DNA of 64,000 nt from DATJKD01 sp963728295 (GCA_963728295.1 CAVSKB010000006.1:62001-126000); one strand, 5' to 3'. Numbered from the stretch's first letter, positions 1-10,602 are shown. Translations and numbers: made by a program. The notes: generated by a model not told the origin, from the letters alone.

Positions 1-243
1 CGACGGCTCCGTTGCATCAGGCCGCCGCGACTCGGGAAGGATCGATGCTTCGATCACGGTATTTGTGATCTGCAGACGGGGTGAAACCTTCACGGCGAGC
101 AGTCCGCCGAGCGCGACCGCATGGATCACGATCACGGCAAGAAGTGCAACGCTTTTGGACGGGTCCGGGACGCGCGAGGACAGACTGTCCCAGCGACTGC
201 CCTCCGGGAAAATCAGGCGTCCCTGTTCGACACTGATGGCCAC
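1..243 (-). CDS. tonB: TonB-like energy transducer, N-terminal part (cut by window edge)
   Basis: The reverse strand reads without a stop from a GTG at 243 to the window edge. It gives a short cytoplasmic leader, one hydrophobic helix (about residues 30-50) with a His in its middle, then the start of a Pro/Glu-containing periplasmic region. This is the layout of TonB, which couples the proton motive force through ExbBD to outer-membrane receptors. Only about 80 residues are present, so the C-terminal domain that would prove it is missing. A Fur-box-like site just upstream fits iron control. The GTG start is a guess because no clear ribosome binding site is visible. Confidence 0.5.
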   Translation of the reverse strand, partial: MAISVEQGRLIFPEGSRWDSLSSRVPDPSKSVALLAVIVIHAVALGGLLAVKVSPRLQITNTVIEASILPESRRPDATEPS

Positions 244-251
244 CTGCAAAT

Positions 252-270
252 GATAACGATTCGCATTGCT
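252..270. promoter_or_regulatory. Fur-box-like site upstream of tonB
   Basis: The 19 bases match the classical Fur consensus (GATAATGATAATCATTATC) at about 12 positions, including GATAA, GAT and CATT in register. The site lies about 9 bases before the proposed tonB start. Fur control of tonB is well known in proteobacteria, but this match is by eye and imperfect. Confidence 0.35.
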
Positions 271-323
271 AACGCAAGGCCGGTCACGACAAGCGCTGGT
301 TTGCGGGGGTTCGCGGGGCGGGA

Positions 324-1500
324 TCAGGCCCGGAGCGCGCGAATCGCCCGGTCCAGGCCCTCCAGGGTCAGCGGGTACATCCGTTCGCCGAGCAGCTGCC
401 GGGTGATGCCGATCGACGCGGTGTAATCCCAGCGCTTTTCGGGCTCGGGGTTGAGCCACACGTGCTTGGGGTAGCGGGTGCGTAAGGCGCTGTATCCACA
501 CAGCTCCCGCCTCGTCGTTCCAGTGCTCGATGCTGCCGCCGGGCTGCATGATCTCGTAGGGGCTCATGCTCGCGTCGCCGACGAAGATGACGCGGTAGTC
601 GGGCGGGTAGGTGCGCAGGAGCTCGAGGGTCGGGGTGCGAACCGCATGCCGGCGCCGACCGTCACGCCAGACGGATTCGTACAGGAAGTTGTGGAAGTAG
701 TAGTACTCGAGATGCTTGAACTCGCTGCGCGCCGCGGAGAAGAGTTCCTCGCAGACCCGCACGTGACTGTCCATCGATCCGCCAACATCGAGTAACAGCA
801 GGACCTTCACGGCGTTGTGCCGTTCCGGTACGAAGCGGAGATCGAGCAGGCCCGCGTTGCGCGCGGTCGAATCGATCGTGCCGTCGAGATCGAACTCCTC
901 CGCCGCGCCATCCCGCGCGAAGCGCCGGAGTTTTCGCAGCGCGATCTTGATGTTCCGCGTCCCGAGCTCGATCGTGTCATCGAGATTCCGGAACTCGCGC
1001 TTCTCCCAGACCTTGACCGCCCGCCGCCCGCCCCCTTGCCCGCCCATGCGGATGCCTTCCGGGTTGAAGCCGCCATGGCCAAAGGGCGAAGTCCCGCCCG
1101 TGCCGATCCACTTGCTGCCGCCTTCGTGCCGGCCTCGCTGTTCGCGCAGGCGCTCGGCGAGCGTTTCCATCAGCTTGTCCCAGCCCCCGAGGGCCTCGAC
1201 CTTCGCCTTCTCCTCGTCCGTCAGCACGCGCTCGAGCGTCTTGCGCAGCCAGTCGGCCGGGATCTCCGTTGCAAGGCCGGCGAAGACCCGTTCGGCACCC
1301 TTGAAATGCGCGGCGAACGCGCGGTCGTAACGGTCGTAGTGCTTCTCGTCCTTCACCAACGCAGCGCGCGCAAGGTAGTAGAACCCGTCAACGTCCTCCA
1401 CCGCGACACGCGCATCGAGCGCTGCGAGCAGCGCAAGGTACTCGGTCACCGTGACCGGGATACCGGCGTCCCGAAGCGTGAAGAAGAAACGGTTGAGCAT
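324..1500 (-). CDS. VWA-domain protein, CoxE-like (one frameshift)
   Basis: About 391 residues, starting MLNRFFFTLRDAG at 1500. The VWA domain has a metal-ion-dependent adhesion site, DVGGS, at about residues 238-242, and a second GDASMSPYE motif further on. Such proteins act in the cytoplasm with MoxR AAA+ ATPases as chaperone pairs for metalloenzyme or complex maturation; the target is unknown. The moxR gene ends only 4 bases upstream, so the two are co-transcribed. One extra C near 476-480 breaks the frame. Past it, the expected C-terminus (WLNPEPEKRWDYT and onward) resumes and ends at TGA 324-326. I treat this as one gene with a probable sequence error. Confidence 0.8.
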
Positions 1501-1504
1501 GGCC

Positions 1505-2359
1505 TCAGCTGCGCTGCTGGCGGCGCTGCAGGAACATCACCTGCTCGAACAGGTGTACGTCCTGCTCGTTCTTCAGCAGCGCGCCGTACAGCGGCGGCAG
1601 GCTCTTCCGCGGATCGTCTGCGCGCAGCGCCTCGGCCGGCACGTCCTCGGCGAGCAGGAGCTTGAGCCAGTCGAGGAGCTCCGAGGTCGAGGGTTTCTTC
1701 TTGAGGCCCGGCACTTCGCGCACGCGGTAGAACGCGTTAAGCGCCTCCGCCAGCAGCTCGCGCTTCAGATCGGGGAAGTGCACGGCAACGATGCGCGTCA
1801 TCGTCTCGGCGTCCGGGAAGCGGATGAAATGGAAGAAACAGCGCCGCAGGAAGGCGTCGGGCAACTCCTTCTCGTTGTTGCTCGTGATCACCACTATCGG
1901 ACGGTGACGCGCCTTGATGAGCTGGCGCGTCTCGTGGATGAAGAACTCCATACGATCGAGCTCGAGCAGCAGGTCGTTCGGGAACTCGATGTCGGCCTTG
2001 TCGATCTCGTCGATCAGCAGCACCGTCTGGACATCGCTGTCGAAGGCCTCCCACAGCCGGCCCTTGACGATGTAGTTCCCGATGTCGTGCACCTTCGCCT
2101 CGCCGAGCTGCGAATCGCGCAGCCGTGACACGGCGTCGTATTCGTACAGGCCGTGCTGCGCCTTGGTGGTCGACTTTATGTGCCAGCGATGCAGAGGCTT
2201 GTCGAGTGCGGCGGCGATCTCCTCCGCGAGCTGCGTCTTTCCGGTGCCGGGCTCGCCCTTCACGAGCAGCGGTCGGGCGAGCGTCACCGCCGCGTTCACC
2301 GCTACCATCAGGTCGTCGGTTGCGACGTAGCGTTCGGTTCCTGAGAATTTCGAAGTCAC
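1505..2359 (-). CDS. MoxR family AAA+ ATPase
   Basis: 284 residues. Walker A GEPGTGKT lies at 35-42 and Walker B VLLIDEID at 113-120, followed by a sensor-1 region with ITSNNEKELP and the arginine-rich segment LRRCFFHF. These identify the MoxR branch of AAA+ ATPases, cytoplasmic chaperones that remodel client proteins together with a VWA partner. The partner gene follows directly (324-1500). A 28-bp palindrome lies just upstream of the start. The reading frame is intact and the length is normal for the family. Confidence 0.92.
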   Translation of the reverse strand: MTSKFSGTERYVATDDLMVAVNAAVTLARPLLVKGEPGTGKTQLAEEIAAALDKPLHRWHIKSTTKAQHGLYEYDAVSRLRDSQLGEAKVHDIGNYIVKGRLWEAFDSDVQTVLLIDEIDKADIEFPNDLLLELDRMEFFIHETRQLIKARHRPIVVITSNNEKELPDAFLRRCFFHFIRFPDAETMTRIVAVHFPDLKRELLAEALNAFYRVREVPGLKKKPSTSELLDWLKLLLAEDVPAEALRADDPRKSLPPLYGALLKNEQDVHLFEQVMFLQRRQQRS

Positions 2360-2398
2360 GGAGTGTCCTCGGTGGATCGGGCCCGGAAAACTGGCTCA

Positions 2399-2450
2399 GA
2401 GCCGATTATTCCGGAATATTCGGCTCCGAGCGGAGTTTACTGAGCCGAAT
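2399..2450. repeat. Near-perfect 28-bp palindrome plus a third half-site before moxR
   Basis: Bases 2399-2426 form a palindrome centred on TTCCGGAA, with outer arms GAGCCGA/TCGGCTC and one mismatched pair. The half-site GAGCCGAAT occurs again at 2442-2450, abutting the stop of the acylase gene. The block lies 40-90 bases upstream of the moxR start. It could be an operator for a dimeric regulator or a terminator for the acylase gene. The absence of a T tract and the repeated half-site favour an operator. Confidence 0.5.
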
Positions 2451-4841
2451 CTACTGGTGGGCCTGCGGGAGCAGCGTGAGTGTGTGTTGCGCCGGGCCGG
2501 GCAGAAAGGGCGTCGGCTCACCGCGCACCCAGGCCTCGTGACCGGCGCGGTAGAACGGCGACCAGGGATGGCCGCTCTGACCACCGGGCATGTGCAGGAT
2601 CCCTGCGGCCTCGAGACCCGGCGACACCGCAAAGCGCTCGGAGGCGCCGAAGCCCGGCACGTGGACGTGAGGCATGTCGTGATCGCCGGCCATCGGCACG
2701 CTCGGCATGTCGAGCCATCGCGTGAGCAGAGGGATGGCACGGCTCAAGGGGTGGCGAATGCTGACGGCATTGCGCTCGCCCCAGCTGCAGCTCGCGAGGC
2801 GGCCCTCGCCGCAGTCGCGCTCGATGCCGGCGATCGTCTCGTCGACGGCCGACAGCACGAATTCCCGCCAGCTCGAGTACCGCGGGTCGAGCAGGTGCGC
2901 GGGGCGCTCCGTCAGGAGCCGCCAGGCGGCTTCCTCGAACTGTCTCGGCACCGCCAGCTCGGCGTCCGGACGCGAGGTCCGCGCGGCAATGGTCAACGCC
3001 TCGAACACGCGCTGCTCGATGAGCTCGTGGAAACGCCGCACGTGCAGGTAGCCCACCGACGCAGCCGAAGCGCGCGGTTCGCCCGTGGCAATGACCTTGC
3101 GCAGCACCGCGCGGTCCGCATGTCCGGCCAGCGCGTCGGCGTCGAGCACATCGAGCAGCAGCTTGCGCCACCGCTCGAGGAAGAGCGCTCGATCGTCGAG
3201 CTGGATCGCGAGCATGTCCCGCTCGGTCGCATGCTCGAGCCGGGCGAGCGAGTCGCGGATCTGCTGCGCACGCGCTCCACGATCCGGAGAGCCGTCGCCG
3301 ATCAACGCGAGCGATTCCCCGCCGACGACGCGGTTGTTCGCCGTCCAGATGCGCCCGCCCGGTGGGTTGATAACGCGCGGATACCGCGCAGGCGCCAGGA
3401 AACCGCGCCACCCGGCATCGGGTAGCGTCCAGTCCGACGGGACCGTCGGGTCGTAACCCGACCCGCGCTCCGGGATTCGGCCGAGAAGGCTCCAGCCGAC
3501 GTTGCCCTCTGCATCCGCGCAGACGAAGTTCTGAACAGGAGCTCCGATCGTGTTGACCAGCGCGAGGGCGGCGTCGACATCGTCGACGGTCTCGAGCTTG
3601 AGCCAGCGCAGGTTCGTTGCGTCGGGCTCATGCGCCGTCCAGCGCAGCGCCAGCGGAGCACCGCCCGCGGTCTCTTCCAGGAGCGGACCCCACTCGGTGA
3701 GGCGCAGCTCGAGGACCTCGGTTGCACCACTGCTGGAACGCAGGATCTCGCGCTCCCGGATGATGGGCCGTAGCCCGGAGGCAGCGCGGTACTGCGCGCC
3801 ATCGGCCGTCAGCTCCACGCGGACGAGGTCGCTGTAGTCGCCATAGCTGTTGGTCAGGGCCCATGCCACCCTGCCATTGCTGCCGGCCACCAGCACGGGC
3901 GAGCCAGGCAGCGTGAGTCCCGCGAGATCGCGCACCTGCGGACCCTGCACCTTCAGTCGCGCGCGGTACCAGGTGTTCGGCACTCCGAGCCCCAGGTGCA
4001 TGTCGCTCGCGACCAGGCCCCTGCCACTCGCCGTGTGGCTTCCGCCGAGCGCCCAGTTATTGCTGCCCGGCGCGCGCGGGTCGCGCATGATCGCGGGCCG
4101 GGCATCCGCTACCGCGGCGAATTCACGCGCATGGGCGCGCAGGTCGTAGATGTCCGCGCCCGGCATCGGAGCCGCCGCAACCACCTGGCCGTCGATCGGC
4201 GCTTCCCATTCGGGCGATACCGAATAGACGAAACTGAAGAGTGCCGGCGGCAGGCTGGCCTGCAGCACGCTGCGGCGCAGATCCGTCTCAGCGCGGCTGT
4301 CGTTCAGCTGCAGGTACATGGCAAACACCACCAGCAACGTATCGTGCGGCTGCCAGTGCACGGGGCGCGATCGCAGCAGGAGATACTCGAACGGCCGGAC
4401 GCGCAGGCTGTCGAGACCGGCGTTGACACCGGCCGAATAGGCGCGAATCAGTTCGCGGTCGCCGTCCGGCAGAGCCGCATACATGCGTTCGGCAAGGGCC
4501 TCGAACCGGTGCAGGCGGTTGCGCCGGTCGGTCGGCAGGGCTGCATCGCCGACGAGCTCCGCGAGTCGTCCGGCGGGCATCCGCCGCGACAGGTCCATCT
4601 GGAAGTAGCGATCCTGCGCGTGTACGTAGCCGGTCGCATATGCGACGTCGCTGCGAGTCGTCCCCGTGATCACGGGCACGCCAAGCGCGTCGCGCTCGAC
4701 CGTGACCGGCGCCGTGAGCCCTGGCGCGGCGACCCGCCCATCGATGGCCGGCAGGCTCCCGCGCAGCGCGAGCAGTGGTGCCGCAATCGCCACCGCGACG
4801 ATCGTCGCCGCGCCGACGACGATTCGGTGCCACCGTCTCAT
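2451..4841 (-). CDS. Penicillin acylase family protein (exported Ntn hydrolase)
   Basis: 796 residues with an N-terminal membrane or signal helix (about 8-27). The family hallmark PGSNNWALGG is at about 258-267; Ser260 would become the N-terminal nucleophile after autocatalytic removal of the spacer. Family members (penicillin G acylase, AHL acylases such as PvdQ/QuiP) cleave amide bonds of acylated substrates in the periplasm. The sequence does not show whether this one acts on beta-lactams, acyl-homoserine lactones or other amides. It starts 49 bases after pyk on the same strand and may be read from the same transcript. The frame is intact. Confidence 0.85.
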   Translation of the reverse strand: MRRWHRIVVGAATIVAVAIAAPLLALRGSLPAIDGRVAAPGLTAPVTVERDALGVPVITGTTRSDVAYATGYVHAQDRYFQMDLSRRMPAGRLAELVGDAALPTDRRNRLHRFEALAERMYAALPDGDRELIRAYSAGVNAGLDSLRVRPFEYLLLRSRPVHWQPHDTLLVVFAMYLQLNDSRAETDLRRSVLQASLPPALFSFVYSVSPEWEAPIDGQVVAAAPMPGADIYDLRAHAREFAAVADARPAIMRDPRAPGSNNWALGGSHTASGRGLVASDMHLGLGVPNTWYRARLKVQGPQVRDLAGLTLPGSPVLVAGSNGRVAWALTNSYGDYSDLVRVELTADGAQYRAASGLRPIIREREILRSSSGATEVLELRLTEWGPLLEETAGGAPLALRWTAHEPDATNLRWLKLETVDDVDAALALVNTIGAPVQNFVCADAEGNVGWSLLGRIPERGSGYDPTVPSDWTLPDAGWRGFLAPARYPRVINPPGGRIWTANNRVVGGESLALIGDGSPDRGARAQQIRDSLARLEHATERDMLAIQLDDRALFLERWRKLLLDVLDADALAGHADRAVLRKVIATGEPRASAASVGYLHVRRFHELIEQRVFEALTIAARTSRPDAELAVPRQFEEAAWRLLTERPAHLLDPRYSSWREFVLSAVDETIAGIERDCGEGRLASCSWGERNAVSIRHPLSRAIPLLTRWLDMPSVPMAGDHDMPHVHVPGFGASERFAVSPGLEAAGILHMPGGQSGHPWSPFYRAGHEAWVRGEPTPFLPGPAQHTLTLLPQAHQ

Positions 4842-4890
4842 CGGTCCCCTGTCGCAGCCGGTCGATGGAAATCGACCGAACGGTCGCGCC

Positions 4891-6318
4891 TCACGACACC
4901 TCGAGGATCTTCATCGTGTTGGTGCCACCGGCAACTCCGGTCAGCTCGCCCATCGTGAGGATGATCCGGTCGCCGCGCTCGACGTAGCCGCGTGCGACGA
5001 GCTCACGCGCGATCGCGCCGTACAACTCGGCGGAGCTCCCCGGCGCGAGTCCGAACGGGATCGGGTAGACGCCACGGTACAGGGCGACCCGGCGTCGCGT
5101 GCGCTCGTGCCGCGTGAACGCGAAGATGGGTATGTCGGAGCGGATGCGCGACATCCAGAGCGGTGTCGACCCGGACTCGGTGAGCGCGACGATCGCCTCG
5201 ACGTCCATGTGATTCGCGGTGAACATCACCGCTCGCGCGATCGCACGGTCGGTGCTTTCGATCATGCCCTCGAACCCGTCGCGCCCGCGGGACTGCGCGC
5301 CCTGGTAGGTTTCCGCGCCCTCGATCACCTCCGCCATCGCCTCGATCGCCCGTCCCGGATACTTGCCGACCGCGGTCTCGCCGGAAAGCATCACGGCATC
5401 GCTGCCGTCGAGCACCGCGTTCGCGACGTCGGAGACTTCCGCCCGCGTCGGGACCGGGCTGTGGATCATCGACTCCATCATCTGTGTTGCGGTGATGGAC
5501 ACCCGGTCGTGCGCGCGGGCGGTCTGCAGGATCTTCTTCTGCAGCCCGGTCAGCTGCGCGTAGCCCATTTCGACGCCCAGGTCGCCGCGGGCGACCATGA
5601 TGGCGTCGCTGGCACGGCAGATCTCGTCGAGCCGGGGAATGGCCTCGCTGCGCTCGATCTTCGCCACTACGCCGGCGTTGCTGCCGGCCGCGCGCAGCAG
5701 CATGCGCGCCTCCTCGACGTCCGTAGCCTGCCGCACGAAGGACACCGCGAGATAGTCCATCTCGAGCTCGGCGGCCGCCCGCACGTCCTCGCGGTCCTTG
5801 TCGGTGAGCGCCCTGGCCGAGATTCCACCACCACGGCGATTGATGCCCTTGTGGTCGGAGACCTCGCCCCCGACGGTCACGCGCGCTTCGACCCTGGCGT
5901 CCTTGATCTCGAGGACCTCGAGCTCGACCTGGCCGTCGCCCAGGATCAGCTCGTCGCCCGGGTGCACGTCGCGGGCGAGATCGTCATAGGAGATGCCGAC
6001 GCCCCTCGCCGTGCCCTCGTGCGCCTCGATTGCGGGATCGAGCGCGAAAAGCTCGCCCTCGTTCAGCACGACGTGTCCATCGGCAAAGCGCTCGATGCGG
6101 ATCTTGGGCCCCTGCAGGTCGCCCAGCACGGCGACGTGCTTGCCCACCCGCTCGGACGCGGCCCGGACGGCCTCGACGCGCTTGACCTGGTCGGCGCGGA
6201 CACCGTGTGAAAAATTGAGCCGCACGACGTCCGCGCCGCGCCGGATCACGTCCTCGAGCACGCCCGGCGCGTCCGTGGCAGGCCCGAGCGTGGCAACGAT
6301 CTTCGTCCGGCGGAGCAT
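4891..6318 (-). CDS. pyk: Pyruvate kinase
   Basis: 475 residues, a full-length type II-like pyruvate kinase that converts phosphoenolpyruvate and ADP to pyruvate and ATP. Visible motifs are RLNFSHG (33-39), the substrate and Mg2+-binding MVARGDLGVE and the active-site ITATQMMESM, followed by a C-terminal allosteric domain ending TGVAGGTNTMKILEVS. It starts 9 bases after the pgk stop, in the operon tkt-gap-pgk-pyk. The frame is clean, in contrast to its three upstream operon partners. Confidence 0.97.
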   Translation of the reverse strand: MLRRTKIVATLGPATDAPGVLEDVIRRGADVVRLNFSHGVRADQVKRVEAVRAASERVGKHVAVLGDLQGPKIRIERFADGHVVLNEGELFALDPAIEAHEGTARGVGISYDDLARDVHPGDELILGDGQVELEVLEIKDARVEARVTVGGEVSDHKGINRRGGGISARALTDKDREDVRAAAELEMDYLAVSFVRQATDVEEARMLLRAAGSNAGVVAKIERSEAIPRLDEICRASDAIMVARGDLGVEMGYAQLTGLQKKILQTARAHDRVSITATQMMESMIHSPVPTRAEVSDVANAVLDGSDAVMLSGETAVGKYPGRAIEAMAEVIEGAETYQGAQSRGRDGFEGMIESTDRAIARAVMFTANHMDVEAIVALTESGSTPLWMSRIRSDIPIFAFTRHERTRRRVALYRGVYPIPFGLAPGSSAELYGAIARELVARGYVERGDRIILTMGELTGVAGGTNTMKILEVS

Positions 6319-6327
6319 CGTGCGATG

Positions 6328-7516
6328 TCAGGCGGCCGCTCGACGTTCCAGCACGTCGACGGCGGGCAGCTTCTTGCCCTCCAGGAACTCGAGAAATGCG
6401 CCGCCGGCGGTGGAGATGTACGAGATGTCCTCGCCCACGCCGTACTTCTCGATCGCCGCGATGGTATCGCCGCCGCCTGCGATCGAGAACGCCGGGCTCT
6501 CGGCGACCGCCTGCGCGATCACCCGCGTCCCTTCGCCGAACTGGTCGAATTCGAAAACGCCCACCGGCCCGTTCCAAACGATCGTACCCGCGCCCTTGAG
6601 CGCGGCAGCGAAGCGGTCCGCCGTGTCCGGGCCGATATCGAGGATCATGTCGCTGGCCTCGACTTCGTCGACGTTCTTCACGTCGGCCTCGGCAGATGCG
6701 GCGAACTCCTTGGCGACGACGACATCGGATCGGCAGCGGGATCTCGACCTTGCGAACTCCGCGACCGCGCGAGCAGCTCGCGCGCGACCCCTACCATGTC
6801 CGCCTCGTGCAGCGACTTGCCGATCGGATGCCCGGCCGCGGCGAGGAACGTGTTGGCGATGCCGCCGCCGACGATGAGCTGGTCCACCTTGCCGAGCAGG
6901 TTCTCGAGCACGGTCAGCTTCGTCGATACCTTCGACCCGCCGACGATGGCGACCAGCGGCCGCTTGGGCGCATCGAGCGCCTTCTCCAGCGCCTCGAGCT
7001 CGCTGGTCAGGAGCGGCCCCGCGCAGGCCAGGGGCGCGAACTTCGCGACCCCGTGCGTGCTCGCCTCGGCGCGGTGCGCCGTCGCGAAGGCGTCCATCAC
7101 GAACACGTCGCACAACGCGGCCATGCGCCGCGCGAGCTCGTCGCGGTTCTTCTTCTCGCCCTCGTGGAACCGGACGTTCTCGAGCAGCACGACCTCGCCC
7201 ACCTCGCAGTCGACGCCGTCAAGCCAGTCGCGCACCAGGCGCACCTTGACGCCCAGGAGCTCCGAGAGCCGCGCGGCCACCGGAGCGAGCGAGAACTCGG
7301 GGTCGTAAACGCCTTCCTCCGGCCGGCCAAGGTGCGACATCACCATCACCCGCGCCCCCGCGTCGAGCGCACGGCCTCGATCGTCGGCAGCGCCGCGCGG
7401 ATGCGGGCGTCGCTGGTGACCTGCTGATTCTGCACCGGGACGTTGAGGTCTTCGCGGATCAGCACGCGCTTGCCGCGCAGATCCAGATCCGCCATTCGGA
7501 GCACCTTGATCGGCAT
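6328..7516 (-). CDS. pgk: Phosphoglycerate kinase (at least three frameshifts)
   Basis: Starts ATG at 7516 (MPIKVLRMADLDLRGKRVL) and ends at 6328. The recognisable parts sit in different frames: the substrate-binding N-terminus with REDLNVP, the middle with MVMSHLGRP and VGGSKVSTK, and the C-terminal nucleotide half with NGPVGVFEF and GGGDTIAAIEKYG. Breaks lie near 7375 (a G seems to be missing), near 6765 and near 6728 (an extra C). The enzyme makes ATP from 1,3-bisphosphoglycerate in glycolysis and is normally essential, so indel errors are likelier than a true pseudogene. It is 9 bases from gap and 9 from pyk. Confidence 0.9.
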
Positions 7517-7525
7517 CGGTCTGCC

Positions 7526-8543
7526 TCAACCCGCCCGCGACCAGGCGAGCGCCGTATCGAGCATCCGGTTCGAGAAGCCCCACTCGTTGTCGTACCACGC
7601 GCAGACCTTCACGAGCGTGCCGTCGATGACCTTGGTCAGCGTCGCATCGTAGGTCGAAGACGCCGGGTCATGGTTGAAGTCCACCGACACGAGCGGCTCC
7701 ATCGCTGTAGTTGAGAATGCCCTTGAGCTCGCCTTCCGACGCGGCGCGCAGGACGCGGTTGACCTCGTCGACGGACGTGGCCCGCGCTGCGGTGAAGGTG
7801 AGGTCGACGAGCGAGACGTTGATCGTCGGCACGCGCACCGAGAACCCGTCGAGCTTGCCGTTCAGTTCGGGCAGCACCAGGCCGACCGCCGCGGCCGCGC
7901 CCGTCTTGGTCGGGATCATCGACATCGTGGCCGACCGCGCCCGGCGCAGATCCTTGTGATAGACGTCGGTCAGCACCTGGTCGTTCGTATACGCATGGAT
8001 GGTCGTCATGATGCCGGCCTTGACGCCGATCGCATCGTGCAGCGGCTTGACCAGCGGCGCCAGGCAGTTGGTCGTGCAGGACGCGTTCGAGATCACGGTC
8101 ATTCCCGCCTTCAGCATCTTGTGATTGACGCCGTAGACGATGGTCGCGTCGACGTCCTTCTCTGCCGGCGCCGAGATGATCGACTTTCTTCGCGCCGCCG
8201 GCAAGGTGCTTGGCCCGCCTTCTCCTTGCTGGTGAACAGGCCCGTGCACTCGAGCACGATGTCGACGCCGAGCTCGCCCCACGGCAGCTTCGACGGGTCG
8301 CGCTCCGCGAGCACGCGGATCCGGTCGCCGTTGACACCATGTGGTCGCCGTCGACCGCGACCTTGCCGCGGAAACGGCCGTGCGCGGTGTCGAAGCGGGT
8401 CAGGTGCGCGTTGGTCTTCGCGTCGCCCAGGTCGTTGATCGGCGACGATGCGGATCTCCTTCTGCGCTGCCCGATTCGTACAGCGCGCGCAGCACGTTGC
8501 GTCCGATGCGACCGTAGCCATTGATGCCTACCTTCAACGTCAT
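7526..8543 (-). CDS. gap: Glyceraldehyde-3-phosphate dehydrogenase, type I (several frameshifts)
   Basis: Starts ATG at 8543 (MTLKVGINGYGRIGRNVLRA), giving the NAD-binding GxGxxG. The catalytic cysteine motif SNASCTTNCLAPL lies in the intact 7668-8282 stretch, with IPTKTGAAAAVGLVLPELNGKL after it. The C-terminus AWYDNEWGFSNRM ends at TGA 7526-7528. The frame breaks near 8480, 8450, 8335, 8200 and 7700. Putting the pieces together gives about 338 residues, the normal size. It catalyses the oxidative phosphorylation step of glycolysis and sits between tkt and pgk in the operon. Confidence 0.9.
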
Positions 8544-8576
8544 GTTGCTTTTCCTCGATTGTGCCGCGTAACCGGT

Positions 8577-10602
8577 TCACCGGCGCGTGAGAAGTTCCTC
8601 GACCGTGCGGATCACGTGGTCGCGGGTGAAGCCGAAATGCCGGAAAGAGCTCCTTCGCGGGCGCCGAGGCGCCGAATCCCGTCATGCCGATCACCGCGCC
8701 GTCGCTGCCGACGTATCGCCACCAGCCCTCGCGCGACGCCGGCTTCGATCGCGACGCGCGGCACCCCGGGCGGCAGCACCGAGTCGCGATACGACTGCGG
8801 TTCTGGCGTCGAACAGGCTGGTGCAGGGCATCGACACGACGCGCGCCCGGCGGCCGCGCGTTGCCAGCTCGCGCGCCGCGTCCACCGCGAGCCCGACTTC
8901 CGAGCCCGTCGCGATCAGGACGCAATCCGGAGCGCCGTCCGGCTCGAGAGCACGTAGCCGCCGCGCGAGATCGCCGCGAGCTGGGCGGCGTCCCGCTTCG
9001 CCGCGGCAGCGCCTGCCGCGTCGAGGACCAGGCTCGTCGGTGCCGTCGCGGCGCTCGACCGCGTCGCCCCAGGCAACGCGGTCTCGACGGTGTCGCAGGG
9101 ACGCCAGAGGCGCATGTTGGGAATGATCCGCAGGACTCCACAGGTGCTCGATCGGCTGGTGCGTCGGACCGTCCTCGCCGAGCCCGATCGAATCGTGCGT
9201 GTAGACACGAGGATCACTCCCTGTTTCATCAGCGCGGCCATGCGCACCGCGTTGCGTGCGTAGTCCGAGAACACGAGGAAGGTGCCGCCGTAGGGGATGC
9301 ACGCCGCCGTGCAGCGCGATGCCGTTCATGATCGCCGCCCATGCCGAACTCGCGCACGCCGTAATGCAGATAGTTGGCGCCGAGGCTGCCGCGGCGAGAT
9401 GACAGTCGATTCCTTGTGGTTGGTGTTGTTCGATCCGGTGAGGTCCGCGGAACCGCCGAGCAGCTCCGGCATCACCGGCGCCGAGCGCGTTGAGCACCTG
9501 CTGCGAGGAGCTGGCGCGTCGCGACGTCGGCCGGCTTCGCCGACGGCGCCCGCGACGAACTCGTCCGAGCGCTGCCGCCAGCCGCGCGGCAGCTCGCCGC
9601 GCTGCCGCCGCTGGAACTCCGCGGCGAGGTCGGGGTGTGCCGCGCCGTACGCCTCGAGCAGCGCCGTCCAGGCGGCTCTCGGCGCGCTTGCCGCCGGACC
9701 GCGTGCGTCCCAGGCCTGCGCGGATGTCCTCGGGCACCACGAAAGGCTGCGATGCGGCCAGTCGAGCTCGTTGCGCGCCGCGCGCGACTTCGTCCTCGCC
9801 GAGCGCGGCGCCGTGCGTCGCCTCGGTGCCCTGCTTGTTCGGCGCGCCCCAGCCGATGATGGTCTTGCAGCAGATCAGCGACGGGCGCGCCGTCTCGGCG
9901 CTGCGCGGCGTCGGATCGCGCGGCGCGACCGCCTCCGCGTCGTGGCCGTCGACGTCCGGGGATCACGTGCCAGCCGTAGGCTTCGAATCGCTTCGGCGTG
10001 TCGTCGGTGAACCAGCCGCGCACCTCGCCGTCGATCGAGATGCCGTTGTCGTCGTAGAAGGCGATCAGCTTGCCGAGGCCCAGCGTGCCGGCGAGCGAGC
10101 AGGCCTCGTGCGAGATGCCTTCCATCAGGCAGCCGTCGCCGACGAACACCCAGGTGTGGTGATCGACGATCTCGAATGCCCGGGCCGATTGAAGGTCGCC
10201 GCGAGCTTGCTTCTCGGCGAGCGCCATGCCGACCGCGTTGGCGAGGCCCTGGCCGAGCGGGCCGGTCGTCGTCTCGATGCCGAGCTGATGCTCGTGCTCC
10301 GGGTGGCCCGCGGTGCGCGAGCCGAGCTGGCGGAAATTCTTCAGCTCGTCGAGCGGCAGCGGGTAGCCGGTCAGGTGCAGCAGCGAATAGAGCAGCATCG
10401 AGCCGTGGCCGTTCGAGAGCACGAAGCGGTCGCGATCGGGCCACAGCGGGTTGCCGGGGTTGTGCTTCAGGAAGTCGCGCCACAGCACCTGGGCGATGTC
10501 GGCCATGCCCATCGGCATGCCCGGGTGGCCGGAATTGGCCTTCTGGACGGCATCCATGCTGAGCGCGCGTATGGCATTGGCAAGCTGCCGTCGTGTCGGC
10601 AT
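8577..10602 (-). CDS. tkt: Transketolase (many frameshifts in the C-terminal two thirds)
   Basis: I choose the ATG at 10602 (MPTRRQLANAIRALSMDAVQ). The N-terminal 215 or so residues are clean, with NSGHPGMPMG and the thiamine pyrophosphate-binding GDGCLMEGISHEA. Beyond about 9965 the protein jumps between frames at least six times, yet recognisable blocks continue: the VVPEDIRAGL segment, TGSEVGLAVDAA and the C-terminal RTVEELLTRR before TGA at 8577-8579. Total length corresponds to about 670 residues, as expected. It transfers two-carbon ketol units in the pentose phosphate pathway. First gene of the tkt-gap-pgk-pyk operon, divergent from metK. Confidence 0.9.

Noticed and set aside
1505..2128. 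Plus-strand open frames over moxR and other minus-strand genes
   Set aside because: They are antisense shadows in GC-rich DNA with no domain and no ribosome sites.
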